A stretch of 64,000 nucleotides of DNA from Bacillus sp. 165 (GTDB lineage Bacteria; Bacillota; Bacilli; Bacillales; Bacillaceae_G): NCBI RefSeq assembly GCF_017742235.1, contig NZ_JAGHKQ010000001.1, positions 310,001 through 374,000 of the forward strand, in the 5' to 3' direction. The position numbers and the translations under genes are program-made. The notes beneath the pieces are model-generated. The model saw only the letters and a list, made by a program, of their open reading frames with translations, ran no database searches and had not been told where the DNA came from. Below, in pieces: positions 7,894 through 16,845 of this stretch (positions within the stretch are counted from its first letter, which is position 1; every line of letters begins with the position of its first letter).

Positions 7894-8610
7894 CTATGTC
7901 TGTTCTCCTTTTCCTAATGAAAAGCCTTCAAATAATCTGCCTCCATAAGGCTGTAACACTTCGTCAGTAAGAACAATAATCTTTTCTTTATCTCCTTGCC
8001 GATAAAATATGTCAAACGCTTCTGTAAATTTCTCACAAAACACAGGGTTGTACACCTTTAAAGCCCGAACAATCCATTTTGATTGCCCAGTCCATTGTTT
8101 GTTTATACGCAAAACAAATTCATGCAGCTGCTCTGCCAATGTTGCGGCAATAAATAAATCTTCCTCGCGCTTTACAGAGCCGATAAAGTCATCAAGCGTA
8201 TCTGTGATAAAGTATCGTCTCACCTTTATCTGTTCCTCTGTTAATGGTTCAGGCCCTTGCAAAAGCAATGTTGTTGCTTCTTCCTTTAGCTTATCCATTA
8301 TTCCGTCATCCTTTAATACAATACCTTCTGCAAGCATATTTGCCATAGACGGTCTTCCCCGTCCGCGATCTTCTTCTACAAATGTCTGATAGGATACTGA
8401 ATTATGTACAAACATTTCGATAGGCCATCCAAAGCGAACAAGAGATTCTCGATAAGAAGCCTCTACCCCGTCATCAATAACAACAATATCTAAATCTGAA
8501 CTCTCTGTCCCCTCTCCTCGTACGATGCTGCCTGCAAGCAATGCACCGCGGCAGGCGGGAAATACTTCATTTACAAACTGTCGTGCTGCATCTAACGGCT
8601 GTAGTTTCAT
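7894..8610 (-). CDS. Nucleotidyltransferase domain protein
   Basis: 238 aa. The N-terminus has the polymerase-beta-type nucleotidyltransferase signature, GSIVRGEGTESSDLDIVV (residues 22-39), where the two Asp of SSDLD bind metal. A helical C-terminal part follows (LEGIVLKDDG, TDTLDDFIGSVKREEDLF) like that of aminoglycoside nucleotidyltransferase-like proteins. The substrate cannot be predicted. It is preceded by GGAGAG and stands alone on the minus strand. Confidence 0.8.
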   Translation of the reverse strand: MKLQPLDAARQFVNEVFPACRGALLAGSIVRGEGTESSDLDIVVIDDGVEASYRESLVRFGWPIEMFVHNSVSYQTFVEEDRGRGRPSMANMLAEGIVLKDDGIMDKLKEEATTLLLQGPEPLTEEQIKVRRYFITDTLDDFIGSVKREEDLFIAATLAEQLHEFVLRINKQWTGQSKWIVRALKVYNPVFCEKFTEAFDIFYRQGDKEKIIVLTDEVLQPYGGRLFEGFSLGKGEQT

Positions 8611-8789
8611 ATCTGCTCTCCTTTATTAAGATTTCTCTTTCTAGCTGTACCTATATCTTAGTACGATTAGAAAAAAGGATGTTATATATGAAAAAGGATT
8701 TCATTTTTTGCTTCAGAATAACTATTAAGCTTATATTCTCGTAAAACTCTATCAATATAGCACTCATTTCACATGGTCTAAATTGTCTG

Positions 8790-9617
8790 CTAGTTCTCCT
8801 TAGATCCATACTCCTTCTCCGTGATAGTTATATTTGTTTCATGACACTCCCTTGTAAAGTTGGAAGGAAAGGCTAACTCTGTTTCCAGTTTCTGTACTGC
8901 TTCTGTATCATTACTTACAACCGCATTTTTTAATCGCTGCAAGTAATCATCACTAGCAGCGATACGTCGTTTCATCTCTGCTATACTTTGTGTAACTTTT
9001 CCGTGTCCTGGTACTAATAAAGAAAACTCAATTGTGTCCACAAGACCGCTTGCTTTTTGTAACGTTTTTTCATATTCTTTTACACTGTGATATATAAACG
9101 GCAGTTCAAAATCAGATAAATAGTCGCCTGCTATCCAAATGCCGTGCGGTTCTACTAAAGCAAACACCCCGTCCTGTGTATGACCTTGGGCAAAATAGAA
9201 TGTTAATACCGTCTCTCCTATAATGAGTGTTTGTCCATCTTCTTCTATTATAATGTCCACCTGAGGAAATGAAATTGGATAGGTTCGCTCAATATAATAC
9301 TCATTATCAAACTCTTGAATAAGCTGCAGCTTCTTTTCTTTATTCGGATGCTCATGAAGTCCTTTGCTGCCAATTACAATAGCATCTGGAAATGCTTCGT
9401 ATCCAATGATGTGGTCAAAGTCTCCATGGGTAAACAATAGATACAGCTTTTTTCCTTCTCTGATAGTTGCTACATACTGCTGTATTTCCTGAATTTCGTG
9501 TGGAAGCCAAGTTGGATCAACAAGCAAAATCAAATCATTAGTTTCAATCACTGTAGAATTTGTTTGGAATAACGCACTCTGAAAAACAGTTACATTTTTA
9601 TTTTTAAACTGAATCAT
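8790..9617 (-). CDS. MBL-fold metallo-hydrolase
   Basis: 275 aa with the metallo-beta-lactamase fold motifs in order: FTHGDFDHIIG (HxxxDH-like, residues 62-72), FAQGHTQDG (His), IAGDYLSDFE (bridging Asp) and LVPGHGKV (last His). The first motif is HGDFDH, as in hydrolases that bind one or two Zn. The substrate is unknown. The gene lies 85 bp downstream of the quinone oxidoreductase gene on the same strand, with a terminator between them. Confidence 0.85.
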   Translation of the reverse strand: MIQFKNKNVTVFQSALFQTNSTVIETNDLILLVDPTWLPHEIQEIQQYVATIREGKKLYLLFTHGDFDHIIGYEAFPDAIVIGSKGLHEHPNKEKKLQLIQEFDNEYYIERTYPISFPQVDIIIEEDGQTLIIGETVLTFYFAQGHTQDGVFALVEPHGIWIAGDYLSDFELPFIYHSVKEYEKTLQKASGLVDTIEFSLLVPGHGKVTQSIAEMKRRIAASDDYLQRLKNAVVSNDTEAVQKLETELAFPSNFTRECHETNITITEKEYGSKEN

Positions 9618-9674
9618 GTCAGCCTCCTATTTATTATAAATCTATTCTTGACTCATTAATCACACTTACCATAT

Positions 9675-9700
9675 GAAAAAGAGCAGCAATCGCTGCCCTT
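9675..9700 (-). terminator. Terminator of the quinone oxidoreductase gene
   Basis: On the minus strand AAGGGCAGC pairs with GCTGCTCTT (one G-U pair) and is followed by a T-run. Confidence 0.75.
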
Positions 9701-9702
9701 TC

Positions 9703-10668
9703 TTAAGGAAGTAATAAAACCTTTCCAGTACTCTTTCGGCTTTCAATATATTCGTGCGCCTTTGCACCTTCTTCTAAAGAAAATATGGTCGGTTCTGAAA
9801 CTTGCAACTTGCCTTCCTGAACCCATCTGAATAACTCCTGTGAGCGTGTAACTCGTTCTTCATGAGACGTGAGCACATTCCATAAATCGCCGCCTGTCAG
9901 CGTTTTTGAAGTATCCATAAGCATCCGTGGATCAACAGGAACAGGATCGCCGCCAGCCATACCATAAAATACAACCGTTCCACCGACGCGAGTCACTTTG
10001 AAGCTATCCATTAAAGTGGAGCCGACAGATTCAAAAACAACGTCTACTCCTTTTCCACCGGTCGTATCCTCAACTTGTTGGCTCCAATTATCACTGTATA
10101 AAAACACATGGTCAGCGCCGACAGATAAAGCTGCTTGACGCTTATCCTCTGAAGACGTTAACCCAATGACTGTTCCACCTAAAACTTTAATAATTTGAAC
10201 AAGTAATTGTCCCACTCCACCTGCTGCAGCATGTACTAAAGCAACATCTTCCTCTTTAATGGCATAGCTATCCTTCGTTAAATAGTGAGCTGTTAGGCCT
10301 TGTAACAAGAGTGATGCAGCAGTTTCATATGATATATTATCCGGCAGCGGAATTGCCTTCTCTTGAGGAACTGCCACAAGCTCGGCATTCGCATACGGTA
10401 CATCGGCAAACGCTATGCGATCCCCCGCTTTCACACCTTTTACATCATCTCCCACACTTATGACGATTCCAGCTCCTTCATATCCCAATATGTAAGGTGG
10501 GTTTCCTGCCAAATGATAATTCCCTTTTCTTCTATATACATCGGCAAAATTCAGACCGATTGCTTTCATCTCCAATAAAATCTCGCCTGGTCCGACTATA
10601 GGATTTTCGATTTCTTGATACTGCAGGACTTCAGGCCCTCCGAATGTTTCAAATACCAATGCTTTCAT
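9703..10668 (-). CDS. Zinc-independent quinone oxidoreductase (MDR superfamily)
   Basis: 321 aa, the usual size for QOR/zeta-crystallin-type enzymes. The N-terminal GroES-like domain contains IGLNFADVYRRKGNY and LGYEGAGIV. The Rossmann domain contains VHAAAGGVGQLLVQI (NADPH site, about residues 145-159) and KGVDVVFESVG. The cysteines and histidines of zinc alcohol dehydrogenases are absent. The enzyme reduces quinones or enones with NADPH in the cytosol. The physiological substrate is not known. Confidence 0.88.
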   Translation of the reverse strand: MKALVFETFGGPEVLQYQEIENPIVGPGEILLEMKAIGLNFADVYRRKGNYHLAGNPPYILGYEGAGIVISVGDDVKGVKAGDRIAFADVPYANAELVAVPQEKAIPLPDNISYETAASLLLQGLTAHYLTKDSYAIKEEDVALVHAAAGGVGQLLVQIIKVLGGTVIGLTSSEDKRQAALSVGADHVFLYSDNWSQQVEDTTGGKGVDVVFESVGSTLMDSFKVTRVGGTVVFYGMAGGDPVPVDPRMLMDTSKTLTGGDLWNVLTSHEERVTRSQELFRWVQEGKLQVSEPTIFSLEEGAKAHEYIESRKSTGKVLLLP

Positions 10669-10783
10669 GTGTATAACCTCATTTTGAAATAAATTTTATT
10701 GCCTGGTTTCATTAAATACAATTATGAATGAAAAAGCAAATGATTAAATTTGTTTACCAAGCTTATACTTAACCCTTCTATAT

Positions 10784-10814
10784 AAAAACCCCCAACATTT
10801 ACAATGAAGGGGGT
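10784..10814 (-). terminator. Terminator of the nrdIEF operon
   Basis: ACCCCC pairs with GGGGGT across a 15-base loop, followed by five T on the minus strand, 15 bp after nrdF. Confidence 0.75.
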
Positions 10815-10828
10815 GCTCATCTTAGCTT

Positions 10829-11800
10829 TTATTCAAAATCAAACATAAAGTCTTCATCTGTAAGCTTTTCTACATTTGTGGCTTTTACATAACCATTTCC
10901 TTTTACAGAAAAGAAATCATGGTTTTTTGTTTCTGTACGAAGTCCATTCACTACAATCGGATTGAGTTCTTCGTCTTCAAAATATGGATCCAACCCTAAG
11001 TTCATTAGACCCTTATTCGCATTGTAGCGCACAAATTTATTTACTTCCTCTACAAGACCAATTGCAGTATAGATTTCCTCTGTGTAAGCTTTTTCGTTTT
11101 CATAGAGATCAAGCAGCAACTCAAGTGTTTCTGCTTGTACTTCTTGTTGCTCTTCTTTAGACATCTGTCTGAAAAGCTCTTGAGCTAACAAACCGACAAA
11201 AACACCGTGAATCGACTCATCTCGTATAATCAAATTGATAATCTCTCCGCTGGCTGTCATCTTCCCTTGTCCTGCTAAATACAGGGGATAGAAGAAACCG
11301 CTGTAAAACAAATAGCTCTCCAAAAATACACTTGCTACCATGGCCATATATAACTCACGATTACTTACTTCTGGCTTTAGTAAACGACGATAGTAACTCG
11401 AAATCATGTTTGACTTATTTTCGAGCAATGGATGTTTATCTACCCAATCAAAAATTTGATCAATTTCTTCTTCTGTCGCCAATGTCGTGAAAATATGGCT
11501 GTAGCTTTTCGCATGAACTTCTTCCATAGCCCCCATAAAGGCAAGTACACTTTTCGCTTGCAAATTATTCAAATGAACAAGGATGAGGGGCATCCCCTCT
11601 CCTCCTTGTTTCGTATCTAATAGTGTCAACCCGCCTAATACACGCTTATAGGTGATCTGCTCTTCTTTAGAGAGCTGCACCCATGTATTTTTATCAGAGG
11701 AAACAGCAATCTCCTCCTCTGTCCAAAATTGGGACAGGTTCTGCTTCCAAAATACTAAACTGTAATCATCTTCTTTTTTATTCCAATTTACAGCTTTCAA
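10829..11800 (-). CDS. nrdF: Class Ib ribonucleoside-diphosphate reductase, beta subunit NrdF
   Basis: 323 aa. The dimetal ligands and radical site of NrdF are all visible: Asp in LTLLDTKQ, Glu and His in AMEEVHAKSYSHIF (the Tyr there is the radical tyrosine), Glu in FLESYLFYSGF, and Glu/His in IIRDESIHGVF. The C-terminus EDFMFDFE is the tail that docks on NrdE. It supplies the tyrosyl radical for reduction of ribonucleotides to dNDPs. It is the last gene of nrdI-nrdE-nrdF, 34 bp after nrdE, without the introns or inteins known from some relatives. Confidence 0.97.
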   Translation of the reverse strand: MKAVNWNKKEDDYSLVFWKQNLSQFWTEEEIAVSSDKNTWVQLSKEEQITYKRVLGGLTLLDTKQGGEGMPLILVHLNNLQAKSVLAFMGAMEEVHAKSYSHIFTTLATEEEIDQIFDWVDKHPLLENKSNMISSYYRRLLKPEVSNRELYMAMVASVFLESYLFYSGFFYPLYLAGQGKMTASGEIINLIIRDESIHGVFVGLLAQELFRQMSKEEQQEVQAETLELLLDLYENEKAYTEEIYTAIGLVEEVNKFVRYNANKGLMNLGLDPYFEDEELNPIVVNGLRTETKNHDFFSVKGNGYVKATNVEKLTDEDFMFDFE

Positions 11801-11834
11801 TACAATCCCCCCTCAATCTATCACAACCACGTTC

Positions 11835-13919
11835 TTATACTACGCAAGCCACACACTCTTCTACGCTTAACTTCCTTGTTCTCGTATAATACAAACTCTT
11901 CAACCCTTTTTTATGAGCATAAATATAATACCTGGCCAAATCACGCGTAGAAATATCGCTATTTACATATAAAATCGTGCTTATCCCTTGGTCAACGTGC
12001 TCTTGAATAGCTGCAATCAGATCAATAAGCTTAAATTGATTCATATCGTACGCTGACTTGTAGTACCAAAACGTGTCTTGCGATAGATACGGCATTGGAT
12101 AATATGTCGTTGCATTGGCATATGTTCTTGATTCAATCTGGTTTACAATTGGCATAACACTGGATGTCGCATTTTGAATGTAACTGATTGATTGAGTCGG
12201 AGCCACTGCGAGCCTGTATGCATTATATAGGCCATATTCTTGTACTTGCTCTTTCAACCTGCTCCAATCCTCTTGCGATGGAACAGTAATTCCTTCAAAC
12301 AGCTTCTGCACTTTCTCTGTTTTTGGACTATAATCTACGGTCTCGTATTTCACGAAGTATGTCCCTTTTGCATATTCCGATTTGTCAAACTCTTTAAAAG
12401 TCTCTTGCTTCGCTTTAGCTATAAGCATACTTTTTTCAATAGAATAGTAATTCAGCATCATGAAAAATGTACGCGCAAAATCTTTTGCTTCTTCACTTTC
12501 GTAGCCAATTTTATTTTTGGCAAGATAGCCATGCAAGTTCATTGCCCCAAGTCCTACAGAATGAAGCTCATCATTTGCCTTTTTGACTGTTGGTGCATTT
12601 TCAATGACAGTCATATCGGAAACTGCTGTCAAAGCTTCTATTCCAGCATGAACAGCTTCTCTAACTTCCTTATTTTCCATTACATTTACGATATTAAGAG
12701 ATCCTAAGTTACAGTTGATATCACGCTTGATTACATCGCCTGTTCCATAATCATTAATTTCACTAGTTTCCTGTAATTGAAAAATCTCACTGCAAAGATT
12801 AGACATTTTAATAGATCCGATATCCTTTAAAGCATGCTGCTCGTTTGCATTCGTTTTAAACATCAAATACGGATATCCTGATTCTAATTGAATCATTGAG
12901 ATTTTAATGAGCATATCACGTGCATTTAAATCTAGCTTTTTCTTTTTAATATTTGGATTACGAACCAACTCATCATACATAGCATCAATATCTAAATCAT
13001 CTAAATGCTGTCCATATTCTTTATATACTGTATATGGAGCAAACACATACAATGGTTCATTTCTTTCTGCCAGTTCAAAAAACTTGCTTGGTACAATCAA
13101 TCCAATTGAAAGAGATTGAATACGTGTTTTCTCATCGGCATTTATTTTTTTAGAATCCAGGAACTCAATGATATCCCAATGAAAAATATTTAAGTATACA
13201 GCGCCAGCACCTTTTCTTTGGCCTAATTGATTCGCATAAGAGAAAGAATCCTCTAGCAGCTTCATTACCGGCATAACACCGCTTGCTGCATTTTCAATAC
13301 CCTTAATTTGCTCTCCGCGCGCACGTAGTTTGCTCAAATTTAGAGCTACACCGCCGCCGATTTTAGATAGCTGCATAGCAGTATTAATATTAAATCCGAT
13401 AGAGTTTAGGCTGTCATCCATCTCTAACAAGAAACAAGACACCATTTCTCCTCGTCTGCTTCTGCCGGCATTCAAAAAGGTAGGTGTCGCAGGTTGATAG
13501 TTTTGCTTAATAATCATACGTGCAAATTGCTTAGCCTTTTTTACATCTCCTCTTCCTAGATAAAGAGAAACAATCGCTACACGATCACTATAGTTCTCCA
13601 GGTATTGCTTTTGATCATTCGTTTTTAAAGCATAGTCCTTGTAAAATTTAGAAGCTGCCATATACGATTGAAACTGAAAGCCTGATTTCTCTGTTATCTC
13701 ATATACTGCTTCGATTTCCTCTAAAGAGTATTCAGCTAACACATTATAATAGTAATCATGCTCAAGCATGTAAGCTATTCTCTCTTTCACACTATGAAAC
13801 TTTACAGTATTTTCTTCAGTCTCATTCATAAATTCCTTCAGCGCCTCTTTATCCTTATCAAGCTGATAAAAACCGTCCATCATTTGCGTTATTTCATTGT
13901 TTAATTCAATGTGTCGCAA
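11835..13919 (-). CDS. nrdE: Class Ib ribonucleoside-diphosphate reductase, alpha subunit NrdE
   Basis: 694 aa, full length for NrdE. It has TFLNAGRSRRGEMVSCFLL (substrate-site cysteine), the active-site stretch NLCSEIFQ, NCNLGSLNIVN, and the C-terminal redox pair in SVEECVACVV (CxxC). It lacks the N-terminal ATP-cone of class Ia enzymes, as expected for class Ib, so regulation is by NrdR at the DNA rather than by allosteric dATP. It overlaps nrdI by 14 bases. No intein and no intron interrupt the frame. Confidence 0.97.
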   Translation of the reverse strand: MRHIELNNEITQMMDGFYQLDKDKEALKEFMNETEENTVKFHSVKERIAYMLEHDYYYNVLAEYSLEEIEAVYEITEKSGFQFQSYMAASKFYKDYALKTNDQKQYLENYSDRVAIVSLYLGRGDVKKAKQFARMIIKQNYQPATPTFLNAGRSRRGEMVSCFLLEMDDSLNSIGFNINTAMQLSKIGGGVALNLSKLRARGEQIKGIENAASGVMPVMKLLEDSFSYANQLGQRKGAGAVYLNIFHWDIIEFLDSKKINADEKTRIQSLSIGLIVPSKFFELAERNEPLYVFAPYTVYKEYGQHLDDLDIDAMYDELVRNPNIKKKKLDLNARDMLIKISMIQLESGYPYLMFKTNANEQHALKDIGSIKMSNLCSEIFQLQETSEINDYGTGDVIKRDINCNLGSLNIVNVMENKEVREAVHAGIEALTAVSDMTVIENAPTVKKANDELHSVGLGAMNLHGYLAKNKIGYESEEAKDFARTFFMMLNYYSIEKSMLIAKAKQETFKEFDKSEYAKGTYFVKYETVDYSPKTEKVQKLFEGITVPSQEDWSRLKEQVQEYGLYNAYRLAVAPTQSISYIQNATSSVMPIVNQIESRTYANATTYYPMPYLSQDTFWYYKSAYDMNQFKLIDLIAAIQEHVDQGISTILYVNSDISTRDLARYYIYAHKKGLKSLYYTRTRKLSVEECVACVV

Positions 13920-14265
13920 TCGCCTGCACCCTCTCTTTAAAAATCTCTACGTCTTTATTTGTTCCTGCCATTTCAAATTTAGATAAGACCGGTACTTTAT
14001 ATTGGTTGGAAATTTTATCTGCACTTGCGCCAAACATATCTCCCCAGTTGCGATTACCGCTGGCGGATACGCCTTTTAAATACGGATGATTCCGTTGTAA
14101 AAATTTATCCACACGTTCCGGTACAGCACCGAATCCGGTCGTATATGTGACAAGGACATATTCCTCACTCATCTCCAAATCTTCTTTCAGTTGGATGGCT
14201 GGCATATCAATCTTATAAATAAAGCGCTCTACATTCCCTGTCATAGAATCATATACAATTACCAT
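13906..14265 (-). CDS. nrdI: Ribonucleotide reductase assembly flavodoxin NrdI
   Basis: 119 aa. The flavodoxin-like FMN loop is at the start (VYDSMTGNVERF), with TYTTGFGAVPERVDKFL and SASGNRNWGDMFGAS for the second and third FMN-binding loops. NrdI supplies the oxidant that builds the Mn(III)2-tyrosyl radical in NrdF. It is the first gene of the operon. Two NrdR boxes lie 53-100 bp upstream. Confidence 0.96.
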   Translation of the reverse strand: MVIVYDSMTGNVERFIYKIDMPAIQLKEDLEMSEEYVLVTYTTGFGAVPERVDKFLQRNHPYLKGVSASGNRNWGDMFGASADKISNQYKVPVLSKFEMAGTNKDVEIFKERVQAIATH

Positions 14266-14317
14266 CTTCGACCCTCCGTTTTTTCACTATTTAGAATTTT
14301 CTGCCTTATGTCTTCTT

Positions 14318-14365
14318 CACCTATATATTGTATTACTTTTTCTTTCAGTACACAATATATATGTA
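14318..14365 (-). promoter_or_regulatory. Tandem NrdR boxes upstream of nrdI
   Basis: Two 16-bp sites lie at 14318-14333 (CACCTATATATTGTAT) and 14350-14365 (ACACAATATATATGTA). Each matches the known NrdR consensus ACACWATATMTWGTGT at 12 of 16 positions. They begin 32 bp apart, about three helical turns, which is the usual spacing of NrdR pairs. NrdR repressing nrdIEF here is inferred from this match; the nrdR gene is not in the window. Confidence 0.75.
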
Positions 14366-14706
14366 CGCAGAAATTTATATAAAAGAATTGTCTTTTTTCG
14401 ACAAAGAAAAACGGCTCTGAAAAATATGTACAAACCCTATCAAACACCATTCTCAAAAAGGTGTCAATAAAGGTTATTTTAAAAATCTTGTCAATGAATT
14501 TACCTAAAAATTACTAAAGTCAGACATGCGTACCTCTTAAAAAAGGGAGTTTTGTAGGTTTTCTGAATAAAACGTAAGGAATTTTACTTACATTTATTGA
14601 ATTTAGTAAGATGTGTTTATGGACACTGTCCGCCCTGTTCCTTAGACAAAACAACCCGCACATAAAACGTGCGGGATGGCGCAGCTTATTCAAAGAAGGT
14701 TTCCGT

Positions 14707-14826
14707 ATGCTCTTCCTCGATAAAGATGCTTTTTGTCTTTATCCGGAGCAGGTTATTTTGTATAGGGACCAAACCCTGGAAGCTAGACAGTTCTTCCAAA
14801 ATTTTACACTTTCTTACTCTTTATAA
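14707..14826 (+). CDS. Possible small ORF (39 aa) in front of a terminator
   Basis: A short frame (MLFLDKDAFCLYPEQVILY...) with a GAAGG element before its ATG and a terminator-like hairpin 6 bp after its stop. No family is recognised and the frame is open further upstream, so it could be a gene remnant. An inverted repeat CCGCAC...GTGCGG lies just upstream (about 14650). Confidence 0.25.
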   Translation: MLFLDKDAFCLYPEQVILYRDQTLEARQFFQNFTLSYSL

Positions 14827-14831
14827 AAAAT

Positions 14832-14862
14832 AAAAAAGCCTCATTACTGAGACTTTTTTATC
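14832..14862 (+). terminator. Terminator-like hairpin
   Basis: AAAAAAGCCTC pairs with GAGACTTTTTT (one mismatch). It follows the small ORF at 14707. Confidence 0.6.
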
Positions 14863-14865
14863 TTT

Positions 14866-15690
14866 TATTCTTTCTACACCACCAGATCGGTAAGTATTTT
14901 GTAGGGTTTAACTCGCCATGGCTATGCAGAAAGAATTGTCTATACTATGGGATTTTCATTTTGGGACAAATGTGTAGAATGAGTTTTTGTTTTTTGTGTG
15001 TTTTACTTTTAAATAAGACAAGTCTGTGTTGAAATGCAAAAACAATACCATTTCGTGTCAATAACCTAAAACTCCCTCCTTATTTCAGATTCACGAAACG
15101 TATAGTATCTTGAAATGAATTTTACATAGAAATACTATTCTTGTAAATGACTGCATATAGTAAAACCATCCCGCTATCAATTGCTGTTGTATTGTATTTG
15201 TTACAAATTTAATAAGACTGCAAGATGATTACTATACACTGCTGAACCATGAATTCTTCGTTCAAGCATTTATTAGCAAACAGTATGGTTACTTCTCCTT
15301 CTACCTATCCTATTTACTAAAAAAGCTTACATCACAAGATTTATAAAGTTTAAGAACAAGCAGATGGGCTGATATTTCAAAAACTTTTCTATTCCTGTTC
15401 TCACTTTAGAAATCATGTTAAAAGACTGTATTTAAATTCCCTAACATTACGCTATATCGTTTTTATACTAAAAAAACATTACAAATACTTAACGATAACA
15501 ACATACCATTTGCTATTGTTACAAATAGTTCGAAAATCTTTCAATTAAATAACATTTACAAATTTGCTCCCTCTCACCTGTTTCTTCTATTTACTCCTAA
15601 AACAAGAGGCGTAAAAAGGCAAATCTCATTTCTTTAATTGCTCCTTAGCATGTGTACATCAATATAAGGTTTATGATTTTTCTCTTATTC
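14866..15690. other. Stretch without a recognisable gene
   Basis: About 825 bases of AT-rich sequence with stops in all frames at short intervals. I see no RNA gene, no repeat unit and no RBS-led frame. It could be a decayed gene remnant. Confidence 0.5.
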
Positions 15691-15731
15691 TAAAATAAAA
15701 TAAGGAATAAGCATTAATCTTATTCCTTATT
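15691..15731 (-). terminator. Terminator of the minus-strand SPFH gene
   Basis: AATAAGGAATAAG and its perfect complement form a 13-bp stem with a 7-base loop. It lies about 85 bp after the SPFH stop, and its stem contains the stop codon of a shifted reading frame. Confidence 0.75.
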
Positions 15732-15814
15732 TGCAGTGTCTTTTTTTTCACCTGAAAGACCGGTAATAAGATTTTCTTCAGAAGCTACCTTACTCTTTCC
15801 AGCCCTTACCTTCT

Positions 15815-16657
15815 CTACTTGACTTTCCCTGCATTCATTACTGGTTGAGTGCCTTTATCTGAGACTATAGCAACCATTAAGTTACTGACCATCTGTGCCT
15901 TCATTTCTTCATTAAATTGTACGACTTGTTTTTGCTCGAGTTGCTCTAAGGCGGATTCAACCATTCCAACAGCACCTTCTACAATTTTTTGACGTGCAGA
16001 CACAACAGCACTCGCTTGTTGGCGTTGCAGCATAGCGTTTGCAATTTCAGGTGCATATGCTAAATGAGTTAACCGCGCTTCGATAACAGCTACTCCCGAT
16101 ACGCTCAATCGCACCTGCAACTCACGCGCCAATTCCTCTGCAATTTCCTCTGCATTCCCCCGCAGTGACCAAACTTCATTATTATCTGCATCATATGGAT
16201 ACTTAGTCGCAACGTGCCGAAGAGCTGTTTCACTTTGAATCCGCACAAATTCATTATAATGCTCTACATCAAATAATGCTTTAGCAGTATCTGTTACTTT
16301 AAAAACAACCACTGCTGCAATCTCAATAGGATTTCCATCCACATCATTCACTTTCAATGTATCGCTGTTAAAGTTCCTTACCCTAAGAGATACACGTTTG
16401 CGAAACGAAGGAATCGTTATAAAAAAGCCATCTTCGCGTATCGTCCCCAAATACTTTCCAAAGAAAATAACAGCTACCGATTCATTTGGCTGTACAATTG
16501 TCATTCCGCTCACAAGTAATATAGCAACGAACCCGAACAAAACCAGAAAAAGAATATTTTGGCTTGCCGCGCTCAAAAACAGACCTAATGCTGCTATACC
16601 CAACACTATCAGCAACCCGAAAAATCCATTGATTTTCCATGCTTGTTTTTCCCTCAT
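15815..16657 (-). CDS. SPFH/Band 7 domain membrane protein
   Basis: 280 aa from an ATG at 16657. This start has a good RBS (GGAGGG, 9 bases upstream); a longer in-frame start at 16705 has none. Two N-terminal membrane segments (FFGLLIVLGIAALGLFL, ILFLVLFGFVAILLVSG) precede an SPFH domain with PNESVAVIFFGKYLGTI, VVVFKV, and EIANAMLQRQQASAVVSARQ. Such proteins form membrane scaffolds. After the stop another frame stays open for about 30 codons up to the terminator, hinting at a C-terminal frameshift. It is divergent from the prohibitin-like gene at 16846. Confidence 0.85.
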   Translation of the reverse strand: MREKQAWKINGFFGLLIVLGIAALGLFLSAASQNILFLVLFGFVAILLVSGMTIVQPNESVAVIFFGKYLGTIREDGFFITIPSFRKRVSLRVRNFNSDTLKVNDVDGNPIEIAAVVVFKVTDTAKALFDVEHYNEFVRIQSETALRHVATKYPYDADNNEVWSLRGNAEEIAEELARELQVRLSVSGVAVIEARLTHLAYAPEIANAMLQRQQASAVVSARQKIVEGAVGMVESALEQLEQKQVVQFNEEMKAQMVSNLMVAIVSDKGTQPVMNAGKVK

Positions 16658-16845
16658 CACCGATCGCCCTCCTTTTAAAATAAGGAAAAATATCCCTAAC
16701 TTCATCTTACACCTTGCCTGATTTTTTAAACAGACCTTTTTGTAAAATCCTCCTCTATATTTCTAGCTTCTGTAAAAGATGTATATTTTTTAAGAAGGAG
16801 CAATATGTTACAATGAGATGACAACCATGACAAGGAGGTATTGCT

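Noticed and set aside
10829-13919. Possible intron or intein in nrdE/nrdF, known from related bacilli
   Set aside because: Both frames are full length and the 34-bp gap leaves no room for an intron.
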